A DNA stretch of 64,000 bases from Afipia sp. GAS231 (GCF_900103365.1 NZ_LT629703.1:5504501-5568500), one strand, 5' to 3'. Positions 41,147-51,025 are shown, counted from the first letter of the stretch. The notes: a model not told the origin generated them from the sequence alone. Numbers and translations: made by a program.

Positions 41147-41877
41147 CGTGTTTCCACCCATCTGACCAGTTCGTTGAAGCTGATGGCGATCACGGCGATC
41201 ATGATCACGCCGGCCAGCAACTGCTTCATCTGAAAATTCTCGCCCCAGGTCGCGATCTGGTGACCGATGCCGTCGCGCGAGGCGTACATTTCGGCGAGGA
41301 TGACCCCCGTCAGGTTGAAGATCATCGAGATCCGCAACGCCTCCAGCAGCACCGGGAGCATGCTCGGCAGATAGACCCGGAACGCGGTTTGCATCGAGGT
41401 CGCGCCATAGGAGCGGGCGACCGTGAGATGTTCGACCTTCACCGAGTCGACCGCCGTCGTGGTCGACATGATCACGATGAAGATGGTCGAGAAGAAGCCG
41501 AAGCCGACCTTTTGCGAAAAGCCGACCCCGAACACCAGGATGAACATCGGCAGGAAGATCGACTTGGGAATGCTGAAGGCGAAAAACAGCAAGGGTTTTG
41601 CCACGTCGGCAAAATAGCGGTTCTCGGCGATCAGAAAGCCGATCAGTGCGCCAAAGGGAACCGCCAGCGCGAACGCGGTCACGACCTCTGTCGCGGTCAC
41701 CACGAGATCCTTGCGGACGCTCGCGCGCTGCAGGAGGTCGCCGAGCGTCGACAGCGTGTCGGACGCGGAGGGGAGCAGCCGCGGATTGACGAGGCCGGTT
41801 CGCGACAGGATTTCCCATATCGCGAACAGCGCCACCACAATCGCGACCCGCGCCGCCTTTACACCGATCCCTTGCAT
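41125..41877 (-). CDS. ABC transporter permease, NitT/TauT (SsuC) family, first copy
   Basis: 250 aa, about six membrane segments. VALFAIWEILSRTGLVNPRLLPSASDTLSTL at the start and the docking loop VKVEHLTVARSYGATSMQTAFRVYLPSMLPVLLEALRIS. Follows the binding-protein gene by 10 bp. It shares architecture but limited sequence with the second permease, consistent with an old duplication. Confidence 0.92.
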   Translation of the reverse strand: MQGIGVKAARVAIVVALFAIWEILSRTGLVNPRLLPSASDTLSTLGDLLQRASVRKDLVVTATEVVTAFALAVPFGALIGFLIAENRYFADVAKPLLFFAFSIPKSIFLPMFILVFGVGFSQKVGFGFFSTIFIVIMSTTTAVDSVKVEHLTVARSYGATSMQTAFRVYLPSMLPVLLEALRISMIFNLTGVILAEMYASRDGIGHQIATWGENFQMKQLLAGVIMIAVIAISFNELVRWVETRCSHWRT

Positions 41878-41887
41878 CGAAGTCGCC

Positions 41888-42859
41888 TCAAGGTTTTGTC
41901 GGAACCGGCTTGAATTGGGTCGAGATCACCTCGGCCGCCGGCGCCAGATCCTTCATGCCGCCGGCCTTGGCCATGTCGAGCGCCAGTTGAACCTCATCCG
42001 GGATCTTCGGCCCGCTCATGCTGCCGTCGGTTTCCAGATGCATGATGGTGGCGTCATATTCCAGCGCGGCGATCTCGACGGGAATTTCGTAGAGTTCGGA
42101 GATCAGCTTGACGGTGACGTCCTTGTTGTCGCGCATGAACATCAACGCGCCATAGAGTGCGTTCAGCGTCTTCTGTACCAGTTGCGGCTTCTCCTGCGCG
42201 TATTTGTCGAGCACGATCCAGCCGGCGGCGAGATTTGGCGGCACTTCCTTGGAATAATCGAGAATGGTCTTGGCTTCGCCGGACTTGGAAATCTGGAAAC
42301 TCAGCGGCGAATAGACCACGGCTGCGTCGACATTGCCGGCGAGCAGGTTCGGCACCAGACCGCCGCCGCCGACCGGCACCCGGGTGAAGTCGATCTTCTT
42401 GTCCTGAATGGTCCACAGCGCCAGCAGGTCGGAGCCGGAGCCCGCCGAGGTGATCGCCACCTTCTTGGCGTTGAGGTCCTTGACCCCCGCCGTCGATTTG
42501 GCAAGCACCATCAACTGCCAGCCGTAGTAGCCCATGGCGGCGTTGGCGACGACTTTCGACATCACGCCTTTCTTGCGTCCGGCCGCAGCCAGCGACGTCG
42601 CGTCGAGGATGACGTCGGCGGCGCCCGCGGCCATCGCCTCGAACGTCTCGGCGCCGCCGCGATAGATCGTCAGTTCCGCGGTGATGCCTTCCTTCTCGAA
42701 CAGTTTTTGCTTGACCGCGGTCTCCGCGATCGTGGTCGGCCAATAGGTCTTGGTCGGAAGGCCGATGCGAACCGTGTCCGCGGCCTGCGCCATCACCGAC
42801 GTGCCGAGCAGGGCGGCTGCCGTAATCGTGGTCAACACGTGACGCCGTGTGAAACTCAT
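41888..42859 (-). CDS. ABC transporter substrate-binding protein, NitT/TauT (SsuA) family
   Basis: 323 aa. Signal peptide with a twin-arginine-like start (SFTRRHVLTTITAAALLGTSVMAQA). Mature opening DTVRIGLPTKTYWPTTIAETAVKQKLFEKEGI, then YRGGAETFEAMAAGAADVIL and ITSAGSGSDLLALW are typical of SsuA/TauA/NMT1-like proteins. ATG at 42859 follows AGAGGGAA. Cognate ligand might be a sulfonate, thiamine precursor or aromatic acid; not deducible. Confidence 0.9.
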   Translation of the reverse strand: MSFTRRHVLTTITAAALLGTSVMAQAADTVRIGLPTKTYWPTTIAETAVKQKLFEKEGITAELTIYRGGAETFEAMAAGAADVILDATSLAAAGRKKGVMSKVVANAAMGYYGWQLMVLAKSTAGVKDLNAKKVAITSAGSGSDLLALWTIQDKKIDFTRVPVGGGGLVPNLLAGNVDAAVVYSPLSFQISKSGEAKTILDYSKEVPPNLAAGWIVLDKYAQEKPQLVQKTLNALYGALMFMRDNKDVTVKLISELYEIPVEIAALEYDATIMHLETDGSMSGPKIPDEVQLALDMAKAGGMKDLAPAAEVISTQFKPVPTKP

Positions 42860-42899
42860 GGTGACGTTCCCTCTGCTTTTTTTGATTTGGATTAGTTTT

Positions 42900-42912
42900 T
42901 CGAAATTTTCGA
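42900..42912. promoter_or_regulatory. Inverted repeat TCGAAA-T-TTTCGA between GntR and binding-protein genes
   Basis: Two 6-base arms around one base, immediately after the GntR stop codon and 40 bp before the binding-protein start. Shares TCGA-ended half-sites with the dyad upstream of the GntR gene (43678-43688), so it may be a second site for that regulator. Inference. Confidence 0.4.
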
Positions 42913-43641
42913 TCAGGCGGTGTCGATCTTCGCCGGTGGTTTGGGAGTCGCAAGTTCGACCAGATGCATGGTCGTCATGAAATGCTTCGAGAGTGCCTCG
43001 ACTGCGGCGTCCGGATCGCGCTTCAGCACGGCATGCACGATCGCGGCGTGTTCGGCCTCGACGTTGCGGGATTGTTCGTTGTTGCGCCGGATCGATAGCC
43101 GGCGATAGCGCTCGCTCTGCTCGTGCAACACGTCGCGAAACCCGAGCAGCCAGGGCGAGCCGCAGGCGTTCACCAGCGTCCGGTGGAAGACGCCGTGGCG
43201 CACCACCCATTCCTCGTAATGATGGGTCGGATCATCCGGGTAGGTGTAGGGTACGGCCGAGAGTGCCGCGAAAGACTGCTCGACCGACGCCAGCCATGCC
43301 TGGTCGCCATGCTCGATCGAGCGTCGCAACGCCAGACCCTCGATATCGACGCGGGTCTGCGTGACGTCCTTGAGGTCGGCCGGTGAGACCGGGCTGACGC
43401 GGAAGCCGCGCTGGTCGGAGGCCTGCACCAGCCCGTCGGCGACGAGGCGCGACAAGGCTTCGCGAACCGCGGCAAGACTGACGGAAAACCGCTTGGCGAG
43501 CCCCGCGATATGCAGCTTCTGGCCGGGCAGCAGCCGGGTCGAAAGAATATCGGCCCGGAGCCGCTCCTGAACAGCCGACGTCAGGCTTCTGGGCCGGTCG
43601 CCGGCCAGATCGTCGCCAAAACTCAACCCGATACTGCTCAT
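42913..43641 (-). CDS. GntR family transcriptional regulator, FCD type
   Basis: 242 aa. LTSAVQERLRADILSTRLLPGQKLHIAGLAKRFSVSLAAVREALSRLVADG is the winged-helix domain, with RGFRVSPVS as wing. The FCD domain has TRVDIEGLALRRSIEH, HHYEEWVVRHGVFHRTLVNACGSPWL and EHAAIVHAVLKRDPDAAVEALSKHF with the expected metal-binding His residues. First gene of the leftward eight-gene unit and probably its regulator. Confidence 0.9.
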   Translation of the reverse strand: MSSIGLSFGDDLAGDRPRSLTSAVQERLRADILSTRLLPGQKLHIAGLAKRFSVSLAAVREALSRLVADGLVQASDQRGFRVSPVSPADLKDVTQTRVDIEGLALRRSIEHGDQAWLASVEQSFAALSAVPYTYPDDPTHHYEEWVVRHGVFHRTLVNACGSPWLLGFRDVLHEQSERYRRLSIRRNNEQSRNVEAEHAAIVHAVLKRDPDAAVEALSKHFMTTMHLVELATPKPPAKIDTA

Positions 43642-43673
43642 AACGGGCAGCTTGGCTGGTTATTCCGGTGTCG

Positions 43674-43696
43674 TCAATCGAAAATCGATTTTTTGA
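43674..43696 (-). promoter_or_regulatory. Candidate operator upstream of the GntR gene at 42913
   Basis: Contains the perfect 12-bp palindrome AAAATCGATTTT (43681-43692), the dyad TCGA-AAA-TCGA (43678-43688) and flanking TCAA/TTGA. It lies 33 bp upstream of the GntR start, so it fits autoregulation and control of the transporter operon. Confidence 0.5.
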
Positions 43697-43705
43697 GGTC
43701 TCGTC

Positions 43706-44071
43706 TCATTGCGCCATTTGACGCGGATCGTAGAAGAAGCGTTCTTCAATCAACTTGTCGCCGCGCCAGGTCTGCCAGGCGATTTCTTCCAGGGTGCGCG
43801 ACGATCCATCCATGCCGGTGAAGGTAAATTTCCAACGCGCCGTCACGGTGTCGCCGTCGATCAGGACGGGCCCAATGCGCGAGGCCTCGATCTTCCTGAA
43901 CCCGGCCATCACGCCGCGCTCCTTGGCCATCAGGACGTCGCGACCGACCACGGGCTCGCCGATGTTCTCCCGCGTCGAGGCGTCGGGCGCGTAGAAATGT
44001 TCGATCGCGCCGACATAGTCGCCGGCTTCCACCAGCGCGACGAAAGCTTCGACGGTTTGACGGCTGGGCAT
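43706..44071 (-). CDS. SnoaL-like / NTF2-fold family protein
   Basis: 121 aa, cytoplasmic. QTVEAFVALVEAGDYVGAIEHFYAPDASTRENIG opens the fold and VTARWKFTFTGMDGSSRTLEEIAWQTWRGDKLIEERFFYDP closes it, typical of SnoaL-like polyketide cyclase/ketosteroid-isomerase relatives. The ATG at 44071 follows GAGG; the longer open frame upstream is not used. Divergent from the TetR gene across the twin operator and likely its regulatory target. Confidence 0.85.
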   Translation of the reverse strand: MPSRQTVEAFVALVEAGDYVGAIEHFYAPDASTRENIGEPVVGRDVLMAKERGVMAGFRKIEASRIGPVLIDGDTVTARWKFTFTGMDGSSRTLEEIAWQTWRGDKLIEERFFYDPRQMAQ

Positions 44072-44094
44072 GGCGTGACCTCGTTTGGATATAA

Positions 44095-44131
44095 ACCGAC
44101 TATAAGTCGGTAAATACCGACCAAAGGTCGG
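44095..44131. promoter_or_regulatory. Twin TetR operator, ACCGAC-N5-GTCGGT and ACCGAC-N5-GTCGG
   Basis: Two dyads of the same architecture at 44095-44111 and 44116-44131, with centres 21 bp apart (two helical turns), inside the 104-bp gap between the SnoaL-like gene and the TetR gene. The spacing and symmetry fit two TetR-family dimers on one face of DNA, controlling both genes. Confidence 0.7.
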
Positions 44132-44175
44132 AAAGTCAACTGGCCGTCGCGGTGAATTTCGACTAGACAAATTCG

Positions 44176-44763
44176 ATGGCGAAACAGGCGGAGCGGCGTG
44201 CGGCGACAACGGAGGCGATCCTGAAGGCGGGACGCCGCCTGTTCGGCGACCGCGGCTTTGCCGCCACCACCATCGACGACATCGCGCAGGCCGCGCAGGT
44301 GGCGAAGGGCGCCGTCTATCATCACTTCGCGACCAAGGAGGCGGTATTCGAAGCGGTGTTCGACGTGGTCTCGCGCGACCTCGTCGCCGACATCGATCGT
44401 GCGGTGCGAACGGAAAAGGATGTGCTGGCAGCGATGGTCGCAGGCACGCAGCACTATTTTGCCGCATGCGCGAAGGGACCGATCTGCCAGATCATCCTGC
44501 GCGACGGCCCGGCGGTGCTCGGCTGGGAGCGCTGGCGCGATATCGACGCACGGCACTTTGGCGGCAAATTTCCGCTCGCACTCACCGCCGCGATGGATGC
44601 CGGACTGATCGCGCGGCAGCCGACCGAGCCGCTGGCGCGTCTGCTGCTCGGGGCCGCGACCGAAGCCGCCGTCGCCTGCGCCGGCCGGTCGGACGTTCTC
44701 AAGGCGGGCAGCGAATACAGCCGCGCGTTCAAGTCGCTGATCGAGGCGCTTCGGGTGCACTGA
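44176..44763 (+). CDS. TetR/AcrR family transcriptional regulator
   Basis: 195 aa. ATTEAILKAGRRLFGDRGFAATTIDDIAQAAQVAKGAVYHHFATKEAVFEAVF is a textbook TetR N-terminal domain. The C-terminal domain (GPAVLGWERWRDIDARHFGG onward) resembles the ligand pocket of regulators of small lipophilic effectors. The twin operator directly upstream suggests autoregulation. Confidence 0.92.
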   Translation: MAKQAERRAATTEAILKAGRRLFGDRGFAATTIDDIAQAAQVAKGAVYHHFATKEAVFEAVFDVVSRDLVADIDRAVRTEKDVLAAMVAGTQHYFAACAKGPICQIILRDGPAVLGWERWRDIDARHFGGKFPLALTAAMDAGLIARQPTEPLARLLLGAATEAAVACAGRSDVLKAGSEYSRAFKSLIEALRVH

Positions 44764-44843
44764 AGGCCGCCTCGCGGCAACGTTACTGCTGCTTCCCTCA
44801 GAATCAAGGTGACAACGGCCTCATGTTGGCCTAGATACTTCGC

Positions 44844-45287
44844 ATGCGAACTAAATCCCGCGAGCCCCGGCTGGTGTTCCTGCTCAATGTCGCCCAGCGC
44901 CGCTTGCAGCGCTGGATGGCGGCGCAGACCGATGCCAGCGGGGTAACGGCGGCGCAGTCCGGCCTGCTGTTTGTCCTCGGTCAGCGCGACGGTGTGCTGA
45001 TGGGCGAGGCGGGGGCGGCGCTCGATCTCGGCCCGCCCGGCATCAGCGGATTGGTGGACCGAATGACGGCGGCGAACCTGATTCAGCGGCGCGCCGATCC
45101 CGATGACGGGCGGGCGTGGCGGCTGTGGCTGACGCCGGCCGGTCGTGCGGCGGCGGCGCGGGCGAAGGCCGGACTTTCCGAAGTCAATGCGCGGCTCACC
45201 GCCGGATTCAGTGAAGCCGAAATCGATGTCGTGGCGCGCTGGCTGACCAGCCTGCAAACCAGTTTTCCCAGAGGAGAAGATCAGTGA
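44844..45287 (+). CDS. MarR family transcriptional regulator
   Basis: 147 aa. Winged-helix core TAAQSGLLFVLGQRDGVLMGEAGAALDLGPPGISGLVDRMTAANLIQRRADPDDGRAWRLWLTPAG shows the recognition helix and the DxRxxxxxLT wing. It overlaps the enoyl-CoA hydratase gene start by GTGA, so both are in one unit; it probably responds to an acyl-CoA or aromatic acid. Confidence 0.9.
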   Translation: MRTKSREPRLVFLLNVAQRRLQRWMAAQTDASGVTAAQSGLLFVLGQRDGVLMGEAGAALDLGPPGISGLVDRMTAANLIQRRADPDDGRAWRLWLTPAGRAAAARAKAGLSEVNARLTAGFSEAEIDVVARWLTSLQTSFPRGEDQ

Positions 45288-46066
45288 CGGAACATATCAA
45301 GATCGAAAACAACGGCGGCGTTCTCAGCCTGACGATGGCGCGGCCCGACAAGAAGAACGCGCTGACCAACGCGATGTACGGCGCGCTGGCCGACGCGATC
45401 GAAGGCGCAGAGACCGACGACAGCGTTCGCGTCGTGCTGATCCGAGGCGAGGGGGACATGTTCACTGCCGGCAACGACGTCGGCGAATTCGCCGCCATTG
45501 CCGCAGGTGGTTCGCATGGCGAGCGGCATGTCAGCCGCTTCCTGCAGGCGCTCGCACGATCGAGCCGTCCATTGGTCGCGGCCGTGCAGGGGCGCGCGGT
45601 CGGCGTCGGCACCACGATGCTGCTGCATTGCGATTTGGTCGTGCTGACCGAGAATGCCCAGCTTTCAACGCCGTTCGTCAACCTGGCTTTGGTGCCGGAA
45701 GCGGCCTCGAGCCTGCTGATGCCGCTCCGCATCGGCTATGCCCGTGCCTTTGAAATGTTCGCCCTTGGCGAGCCGGTGGATGCGCGTTCCGCATTGGCGT
45801 GGGGGCTGGCCAACAAGGTGGTGCCGCTGGAGAAGCTCGATGCCGAGGCAAGGGCTTTCGCCGTTCGTCTGGCCCGGCAGCCGGCTGGCGCCGTCAGCAC
45901 GACCAAACGGCTGATGCGCAATCCGGAAGTGCTGATGGCGCAGATCCTGGCCGAAAGCGAACAATTTGCAAAACGCCTGCAAACCATGGAGGCGCGCGAA
46001 GCCTTCTCTGCCTTCGCCGAGCGCCGGCCGCCGGACTTCCTGAAGCTTGCCAAGCAGCCGGCATAA
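45284..46066 (+). CDS. Enoyl-CoA hydratase/isomerase family protein
   Basis: 260 aa. Oxyanion-hole segments FTAGNDVGEF and GRAVGVGTTMLLHCDLVV. The first hydratase catalytic Glu is absent from the second segment, while VPEAASSLL carries the Glu used by delta3-delta2-enoyl-CoA isomerases. An isomerase role is therefore more likely than hydration. GTG start coupled to the MarR stop. An intrinsic terminator follows. Confidence 0.88.
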   Translation: MTEHIKIENNGGVLSLTMARPDKKNALTNAMYGALADAIEGAETDDSVRVVLIRGEGDMFTAGNDVGEFAAIAAGGSHGERHVSRFLQALARSSRPLVAAVQGRAVGVGTTMLLHCDLVVLTENAQLSTPFVNLALVPEAASSLLMPLRIGYARAFEMFALGEPVDARSALAWGLANKVVPLEKLDAEARAFAVRLARQPAGAVSTTKRLMRNPEVLMAQILAESEQFAKRLQTMEAREAFSAFAERRPPDFLKLAKQPA

Positions 46067-46067
46067 T

Positions 46068-46091
46068 CGCGATCATTGATCGCGGTTTTTT
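46068..46091 (+). terminator. Intrinsic terminator after the enoyl-CoA isomerase-like gene
   Basis: Inverted repeat CGCGATCA-T-TGATCGCG at 46068-46084 followed by a run of six T (46086-46091), starting at the stop codon of the enoyl-CoA gene. It separates the MarR unit from the GMC gene. Confidence 0.75.
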
Positions 46092-46164
46092 CCGCGCCCG
46101 CGACCGGGAGGCAATTGACCGCCTGTGGCGGCCCCGCTACCTCTCGTGTCGCGGGAGGAAACCA

Positions 46165-47781
46165 ATGAACAATAACAACAATGACGCCGCCGAATTCGAT
46201 TATGTCGTCGTCGGCGCCGGTTCGGCCGGCTGCGTGCTCGCCAATCGCCTGAGCGCCGACGGCAAGCACTCGGTGCTGCTGCTGGAGGCCGGTCCCAAGG
46301 ACAGCAATCTCTGGATTCACGTGCCGCTCGGCTACGGAAAACTGTTCAAGGAAAAGACCGTCAACTGGATGTACCAGACCGAGCCCGAACCGGGACTGAA
46401 CGGTCGCCAGGTGTTTCAGCCGCGCGGCAAGGTGCTGGGCGGTTCGAGTTCGATCAACGGTCTCTTGTATGTCCGTGGCCAGCACGAGGACTACGATCGC
46501 TGGCGTCAGCGCGGCAATGCCGGCTGGGGCTATGACGACGTGCTGCCCTATTTCAAGAAGGCCGAGAACCAGCAGCGCGGCGAGAGCAAATATCACGGCG
46601 CAAGCGGGCCGCTGCCGGTCTCCGACTGGCGCCACCACGATCCGCTGTCGGAAGCTTTTGTCGTTGCCGCGGCCGAGGCCGGCATTCCGACCAATCCCGA
46701 TTTCAATGGCGCGACGCAAGAAGGCGCGGGATTTTTCCAGACCACGACAAGCCGCGGTCGGCGCGCCTCGACCGCGTTCTCCTATCTGCGGCCGGCATTG
46801 AAGCGCGGCAATTTGCACGTCGAGACCTCGGCGCTGGCGCAGCGCATCCTGTTCGAAGGCCGCCGCGCCAAAGCGGTGGAGTACAAACAGGAAGGCCAGC
46901 TCCGCACGGCCAAAGCGCGCAAGGAAATCCTGGTTTCCAGCGGCGCGTACAACTCGCCGCAATTGCTGCAGCTCTCCGGCGTCGGACCGGCGGACCTCTT
47001 GAAGAGCCACGGCATCGATGTCGTGCTCGACGCGCAAGGCGTCGGCAACGATCTGCAGGATCACATGCAGGTGCGGCTGGTGACGCGGTGCGCGCAATCC
47101 ATCACGCTGAACGATATCGTCAACAATCCCATTCGCAAGATGCTGGCCGGCGCGCAATATGCGGCGTTCCGCAAGGGACCGCTGACGATCGCGGCTGGAA
47201 CGTCAGGCGCGTTCTTCAAGACCAGTCCGCGGCTGGCGTCACCCGATATCCAGATCCACTTCCTGCCGTTCTCGACCGACAAGATGGGCGAGAAGCTGCA
47301 TGCGCAATCCGGTTTCACCGCCTCGGTGTGCCAGTTGCGGCCGGAGAGCCGCGGCTCACTGCGCATCAGGAGCGCCGATGCTTCGGTGCCGCCGGAAATC
47401 CGCATCAATTATCTCGCGACCGAAACCGATCGCCGGGCTTTCATCGACGGCATCCGGATCCTGCGCAAGATTCTGGCGGCGCCGGCGTTGAAACCCTACG
47501 CGGTCGGCGAGGTCGATCCTGGGCCGAAGGTGGCGAGCGACGACGAGTTGCTGGATTTCTGCCGTCGCACCGGCAGCACGGTCTATCATCCGACCTCGAC
47601 CTGCCGGATGGGCAACGATCCCTTGGCGGTCGTCGACCAGCGGCTCCGGGTGCGCGGCATCGAGGGTCTGCGCGTCGTCGATGCCTCCGTGATGCCCGAC
47701 CTGATGTCGGGCAATACCAATGCGCCGACGATCATGATCGCGGAGAAGGCGTCGGACATGATTTTGGAGGATGCGCGGTAA
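46165..47781 (+). CDS. GMC family FAD-dependent oxidoreductase (choline/alcohol dehydrogenase-like)
   Basis: 538 aa. N-terminal FAD site DYVVVGAGSAGCVLANRLS and the flavin-contact GKVLGGSSSINGLLYVRGQHEDYD; second signature SSGAYNSPQLLQLSGVG; C-terminal catalytic His-Asn pair in VYHPTSTCRMGND and MSGNTNAPTIMIAEKA. ATG at 46165 follows GGGAGGAA. No signal peptide. Oxidises a primary alcohol; closest by pattern to choline dehydrogenase and PEG/alcohol dehydrogenases. Confidence 0.93.
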   Translation: MNNNNNDAAEFDYVVVGAGSAGCVLANRLSADGKHSVLLLEAGPKDSNLWIHVPLGYGKLFKEKTVNWMYQTEPEPGLNGRQVFQPRGKVLGGSSSINGLLYVRGQHEDYDRWRQRGNAGWGYDDVLPYFKKAENQQRGESKYHGASGPLPVSDWRHHDPLSEAFVVAAAEAGIPTNPDFNGATQEGAGFFQTTTSRGRRASTAFSYLRPALKRGNLHVETSALAQRILFEGRRAKAVEYKQEGQLRTAKARKEILVSSGAYNSPQLLQLSGVGPADLLKSHGIDVVLDAQGVGNDLQDHMQVRLVTRCAQSITLNDIVNNPIRKMLAGAQYAAFRKGPLTIAAGTSGAFFKTSPRLASPDIQIHFLPFSTDKMGEKLHAQSGFTASVCQLRPESRGSLRIRSADASVPPEIRINYLATETDRRAFIDGIRILRKILAAPALKPYAVGEVDPGPKVASDDELLDFCRRTGSTVYHPTSTCRMGNDPLAVVDQRLRVRGIEGLRVVDASVMPDLMSGNTNAPTIMIAEKASDMILEDAR

Positions 47782-47786
47782 CTGTC

Positions 47787-47876
47787 ATCATCCGCGAAGG
47801 CGGATGATCCAGTACGCCGTGACATCTGGGCTCCTGCAGACGCCGGCGATTACTGGATACCCGCCTTCGCGGGTAT
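47787..47876. repeat. REP-like pair of hairpins in inverted arrangement
   Basis: Hairpin 1 (47787-47808) has arms ATCATCCGC and GCGGATGAT around GAAG. Hairpin 2 (47857-47876) has arms ATACCCGC and GCGGGTAT around CTTC. The flanks CCAGTA and TACTGG are also inverted, so the whole is a miniature inverted pair. Located between the convergent GMC and hemE genes, where it may also stop transcription. Confidence 0.7.
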
Positions 47877-47893
47877 GACGGCCCGTGGTCGGT

Positions 47894-49289
<1,396 letters not shown>

Positions 49290-49306
49290 CGCCGGTGGGT
49301 GAACCG

Positions 49307-49441
49307 ATGCAAACCGAATTCAACCATGCCGCCAACGACTCGCCGCGCAGCGGCAGTTCGAAGCTTGTCGTCCCTGCGGTTTGGGCGGCGATCGTGCTGA
49401 CCATGATCGCGGTTGCGATCTGGTTTGGCATGCGCGTGTGA
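49307..49441 (+). CDS. Small single-pass membrane protein (44 aa)
   Basis: 44 aa with one C-terminal membrane segment (about residues 22-42, [19 protein letters not shown]) after a polar N-terminus. ATG at 49307 is preceded by GGTGGGTGAA. It begins 17 bp after the 73-aa gene. A tiny tail-anchored protein of unknown role; moderate support because of its size. Confidence 0.5.
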   Translation: MQTEFNHAANDSPRSGSSKLVVPAVWAAIVLTMIAVAIWFGMRV

Positions 49442-49531
49442 GTTCATTTGCGCGTGATGCATGATGGCGCGGAACAAATCACATTTCCGCGAATTGCATC
49501 CACGGTAATTAAATCCAAGAGGAGCGAAGCG

Positions 49532-49801
49532 ATGATCAAGCATATTGCAATGGCTGCCGTCGCAGTGGCCGCGATTTCTGTTGCGATGCCGGCAAGCGCG
49601 GAAGAATTTGGTGTTGGTGTTGGCCCGGCAGGCGTCGGCGTCACCGTCGGCAACGGTCACGGCGACCGCTATCGCGACCGTGAAGTGGTTCGTGAGCGCG
49701 AATATCGCGACCGCGACGACGCGGTGGTGATTCGTCGAGGTCACGACCGCGACCGCGATTACGATCGTGACCGCAAGGTCATCATCGAGCGCGATCGCTG
49801 A
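49532..49801 (+). CDS. Small secreted Arg/Asp-rich protein
   Basis: 89 aa. Clear signal peptide with cleavage after PASA, then a Gly/Val stretch ([17 protein letters not shown]) and a highly charged tail of alternating Arg/Asp ([18 protein letters not shown], then [12 protein letters not shown]). ATG follows AAGAGGAGCGAAG. Periplasmic or surface protein; such short charged exports are frequent in Bradyrhizobium. Function unknown. Confidence 0.75.
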   Translation: MIKHIAMAAVAVAAISVAMPASAEEFGVGVGPAGVGVTVGNGHGDRYRDREVVREREYRDRDDAVVIRRGHDRDRDYDRDRKVIIERDR

Positions 49802-49823
49802 TTTCAGTGCGATTGGGACTGAC

Positions 49824-49858
49824 GAAGCGGTCTCCCTTGTGGAGGCCGTTTCTGTTTG
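49824..49858 (+). terminator. Intrinsic terminator after the small secreted protein gene
   Basis: Twelve-base stem (49824-49835 with 49841-49852, two G-T pairs) around loop CTTGT, followed by TGTTTGT, between the small secreted-protein gene and the convergent slyX. Confidence 0.6.
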
Positions 49859-49867
49859 TATTGGCCC

Positions 49868-50083
49868 CTAGTAATGCGGCGGCGGCTCGTTGGCCGGGCC
49901 CGGCGCGTGGCTTTCGGCTTCCTGCAGGCGCTCTTTCATTTCGGAAAGCTGATGCTTCAGCCGGTCGATCTCGAGCCATTGCCTGGTGACGGTCTGGTTC
50001 AAGGTTTCGATGGCCTCGTCCTGATAGGTCAGCCGCATTTCCAGGGCGTCGATGCGTTCGTTCAGCGGGTTGCCTTCACTCAT
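49868..50083 (-). CDS. slyX: SlyX family protein
   Basis: 71 aa, predicted coiled coil: [49 protein letters not shown] is the SlyX heptad core, ending in the Pro-rich tail EPPPHY typical of SlyX. ATG at 50083 overlaps the trhO stop by 8 bp. Role not established in any species. Confidence 0.9.
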   Translation of the reverse strand: MSEGNPLNERIDALEMRLTYQDEAIETLNQTVTRQWLEIDRLKHQLSEMKERLQEAESHAPGPANEPPPHY

Positions 50084-50825
50084 GGGAGCCGTCACTCGTT
50101 TTGTGCTCGCGCAGGCCGTGACCGAGCGCGACGCGTTCGTCGAACACGAAGCATTCGCCGCGCCAGCGGCTTTCCGCTTCGGGCACGCCTTCCAGGTAGC
50201 GCAGGATGCCGCCCTTGAGGTGATAGACCTCGTCGAACCCTTTCGCCAGCAGATAGGCGCTGGCTTTCTCGCAGCGGATGCCGCCGGTGCAGAACATCGC
50301 GATCCTGCGGTGCTTGGCCGGATCGAGCTTTTGCGCGGTAAATTCCTTGAATTGGCCAAAGCTCTTTATTCCCGGATCGACCGCGCCCTCGAACGTGCCC
50401 ATCGCTACCTCGAATTGATTGCGGGTATCGATGACCAGCGTATCCGGCGCGGCAATCAGTGCATTCCAGTCGGCGGGTTCGACGTAGGTGCCGACCTGCC
50501 GCGTCGGATCGACGGCGGCGCCGAGCGTGACGATCTCCTTCTTCAGCCGGACCTTCATCCGCTGAAACGGCATCTCCGAACTCTGCGAGAATTTTAGTTC
50601 GAGACTGTCGAGCCGGCCGCCGAACAGCGCGCCGTGCTGCAATTCGGCCACCAGCGCGTCGATGCCTTCAGAGGGACCTGCCACGGTGCCGTTGATGCCC
50701 TCCGGTGCCAGCAGCACGCTGCCTTTCAGCCCCAGGCTCGCGCAGATCGCGCGCAGCGGCTCCCGCAATTCCCGGAAATCCGGAAGTGCTGCGAATTGAT
50801 AGAAGGCGGCGACTTTTAACGGCAT
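50076..50825 (-). CDS. trhO: tRNA uridine(34) hydroxylase TrhO (rhodanese-like)
   Basis: 249 aa. Oxygen-dependent 5-hydroxylation of U34 in tRNA. N-terminal acylphosphatase-like domain ([36 protein letters not shown]) and a rhodanese domain with active-site [20 protein letters not shown]. The [19 protein letters not shown] segment is diagnostic. Coupled to slyX. Confidence 0.93.
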   Translation of the reverse strand: MPLKVAAFYQFAALPDFRELREPLRAICASLGLKGSVLLAPEGINGTVAGPSEGIDALVAELQHGALFGGRLDSLELKFSQSSEMPFQRMKVRLKKEIVTLGAAVDPTRQVGTYVEPADWNALIAAPDTLVIDTRNQFEVAMGTFEGAVDPGIKSFGQFKEFTAQKLDPAKHRRIAMFCTGGIRCEKASAYLLAKGFDEVYHLKGGILRYLEGVPEAESRWRGECFVFDERVALGHGLREHKTSDGSHE

Positions 50826-51025
50826 CGCGACCGTTTATCAGGCGGGCAGGGGTGGGGAAACCCCGCAAAGTCAGGTGTATTCCGCGCATTTCTCGCAGGT
50901 CATTCCCTGGCATACCAGCCATTGCCCTGCCCGGGATGAATATGCCAAGAAACGCAAGCAAACCTTGAAAAACCTGCCCATGACGGTGGGGCGCTCAAAA
51001 ATACGCTCATAAAGAAAGACTAGCG

